From Pelobium manganitolerans (lineage in GTDB: Bacteria; Bacteroidota; Bacteroidia; Sphingobacteriales; Sphingobacteriaceae): a DNA stretch of 64,000 nt. The notes beneath the pieces were generated by a model. It had not been told where the DNA came from. It was given only the letters and a program-made list of their open reading frames with translations, and made no database searches. Position 1 is the first letter of the stretch, and each line of letters begins with the position of its first letter. The stretch lies in contig NZ_MBTA01000023.1 in the NCBI RefSeq assembly GCF_003609575.1, positions 1-64,000 on the forward strand, in the 5' to 3' direction. Position numbers and translations under genes: made by a program. Of the stretch, positions 63,065-64,000 are shown piece by piece.

Positions 63065-63595
63065 CTACATCAGCTCAAAAAAAATATATAAAAAAATCAA
63101 AATCAATTGCCCTCTCAATATTTTTAGGGCTTTGCTTACTTGGTTCTCCACCGTTTTTACAGAAATGTTTAAGGTTTCTGCAATTTGTTTATAGGATAAT
63201 TTTTCAAAACGGCTTAATAAAAACACCTGTTTGCAAGCAGGCGGTAAGCTGTTGATGGCCAAATTTATTTGCTGTTGCGCGTCTTTTGCAAAAAGTAAGT
63301 CTTCGGTGCTGTTGCGCTCATCCATTTTTTCCATCGCATAAACCTCATTGCGTTTTGCTAAAGCTTGTTCCTTTTTTAGATAATTTAAACTTTCATTGAT
63401 GACAGCGCGACGTAAATACGCCTGTACCGAAAGTTGTATGCCCAGTTGATGTCGCTTTTCCCAAAATCGGCAAAACACATCCTGAACAATATTTTCCGCA
63501 ATAGCTAAATCGTTTACAAAACGCAGCGCAACATTGCATAAGCGCTTGTAATTGCTTTTAAATAGAATTTCAAAACTGTTTTGGTCCAGCTCCAT
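63065..63595 (-). CDS. ECF-type RNA polymerase sigma factor
   Basis: A 176-residue sigma factor of the extracytoplasmic-function group. Region 2 (about 10-75, NVALRFVNDLAIAENIVQDVFCRFWEKR) and region 4 (about 115-165, INSLPPACKQVFLLSRFEKLSYKQIAETLNISVKTVENQVSKALKIL) are clear. It probably drives its own locus and the receptor genes. First gene of the sigma / small ORF / fecR / TonB receptor / head-GIN cluster. Confidence 0.93.
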   Translation of the reverse strand: MELDQNSFEILFKSNYKRLCNVALRFVNDLAIAENIVQDVFCRFWEKRHQLGIQLSVQAYLRRAVINESLNYLKKEQALAKRNEVYAMEKMDERNSTEDLLFAKDAQQQINLAINSLPPACKQVFLLSRFEKLSYKQIAETLNISVKTVENQVSKALKILRGQLILIFLYIFFELM

Positions 63596-63653
63596 GCTTG
63601 GTTAAGGCTTTGGCATACAGACGCTAAAATGCAAAAAATGTTACAGTAAAAAA

Positions 63654-64000
63654 TTACCGCGTAAATCTTGCACTCATAAATAATAGCTGATATTGTACGG
63701 CTTCGCGCCAATAATCCCAATTATGCGCTCCCGGATTGGTAATAAAAGTGTGCGGAATGTTATTGTAAGTTAGCTTTTCGTGCAGTTTTACGTTTACATT
63801 GTAAAAGAAATCCTCGGTGCCACATTGTATAATTAACGACAAGGATTTTGGTGTAAGCAGGTTAATTTGCTCAATTACCGTGTTTTTGTCCCAAGCCTCT
63901 TTATTTTCTGCGTAGCTTCCTAGGTATTTTGCAATTTCCCAATTTAGCGGGAACGGTCTAAAGTCTACGCCACCACTCATACTACCGGCAATGCTGTAAG
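63654..64000 (-). CDS. Esterase-like alpha/beta hydrolase, 5' end outside the window
   Basis: A C-terminal fragment of about 115 residues. The frame stays open to the window edge, ahead of the in-frame Met at 63980 (YSIAGSMSGG). GSMSGG looks like the nucleophile elbow of the D-esterase/S-formylglutathione hydrolase family, with the first Gly of GxSxG replaced by Ser. The His near the end (NPGAHNWDYWREAV) would be the catalytic His. A S-formylglutathione or feruloyl-type esterase is likely; the full length cannot be judged. Confidence 0.75.
   Translation of the reverse strand, partial: YSIAGSMSGGVDFRPFPLNWEIAKYLGSYAENKEAWDKNTVIEQINLLTPKSLSLIIQCGTEDFFYNVNVKLHEKLTYNNIPHTFITNPGAHNWDYWREAVQYQLLFMSARFTR

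Overview
The window looks like chromosomal DNA of a Bacteroidota member of the Sphingobacteriaceae type (Pedobacter- or Mucilaginibacter-like). The evidence is combined: a type IX secretion protein (PorQ) and an exoenzyme with a type IX C-terminal sorting domain; a TonB-dependent receptor with an STN domain downstream of an ECF sigma factor and a FecR anti-sigma factor; another TonB receptor; DUF2795, lmo0937-type and DUF6660-type small proteins; few Shine-Dalgarno sequences; and several -7 elements of the Bacteroidota form TAnnTTTG. No rRNA, tRNA, CRISPR array or prophage was seen. Most of the window is ordinary core genome, densely packed on both strands.

Layout. 1-5.1 kb: a fasciclin lipoprotein, gyrA and a TPR protein, then a REP-like repeat patch. 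5.2-8.7 kb (minus): a tight five-gene envelope operon (PASTA protein, rhodanese, MltG, thioesterase, YihY). 9-15.3 kb: ddl, purU, a lipoprotein, then the glycolytic operon pfkA / BadF-type kinase / gapA on the minus strand, diverging from a Nudix-related (NrtR-like) putative regulator. 15.6-18.3 kb: a TonB receptor with a structured leader and a Cys-rich secreted protein. 18.4-22.6 kb: rpsA, a ZIP transporter, a PAP2 phosphatase and a methyltransferase. 23-27 kb: glmM, a cysteine desulfurase and small genes. 27-32.5 kb: a type IX-exported rhamnogalacturonan lyase, cmk, porQ, a GGQ rescue factor and LpxR. 32.5-45.3 kb: lon, TPR, an aldehyde dehydrogenase, a CPA2 antiporter, kdsB, a deoxynucleoside kinase, trpS, plsC, gatC, an ABC ATPase, a PduO-type enzyme and DUF2795. 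45.4-51.5 kb: a tiny membrane protein, mazEF, ispD, queA, a MacB-like permease, MATE and a DUF4442 thioesterase. 51.7-57.6 kb: GH31 and glgB, then a REP-associated tyrosine transposase (RAYT) followed by its palindrome array. 57.6-64 kb (minus): a cupin-8 protein, a head-GIN lipoprotein, an STN-TonB receptor, FecR, a possible 35-residue ORF, an ECF sigma factor and an esterase cut by the window edge.

The parts most worth attention are mostly not standard genes. They are: the RAYT with a REP array beside it and related palindromes elsewhere in the window; a class of period-7 intergenic microsatellites with different core words at each site, one of which encodes the end of GlmM; an exact 11-bp tandem repeat (four copies) upstream of glmM; the degenerate Nudix regulator with an inverted repeat in the pfkA promoter spacer; a multi-hairpin leader before a TonB receptor; a histone H1-like basic N-terminal tail on the glycogen branching enzyme; and alanine at the quinolone-resistance position of GyrA. 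All function calls come from reading motifs by eye; no database search was possible.
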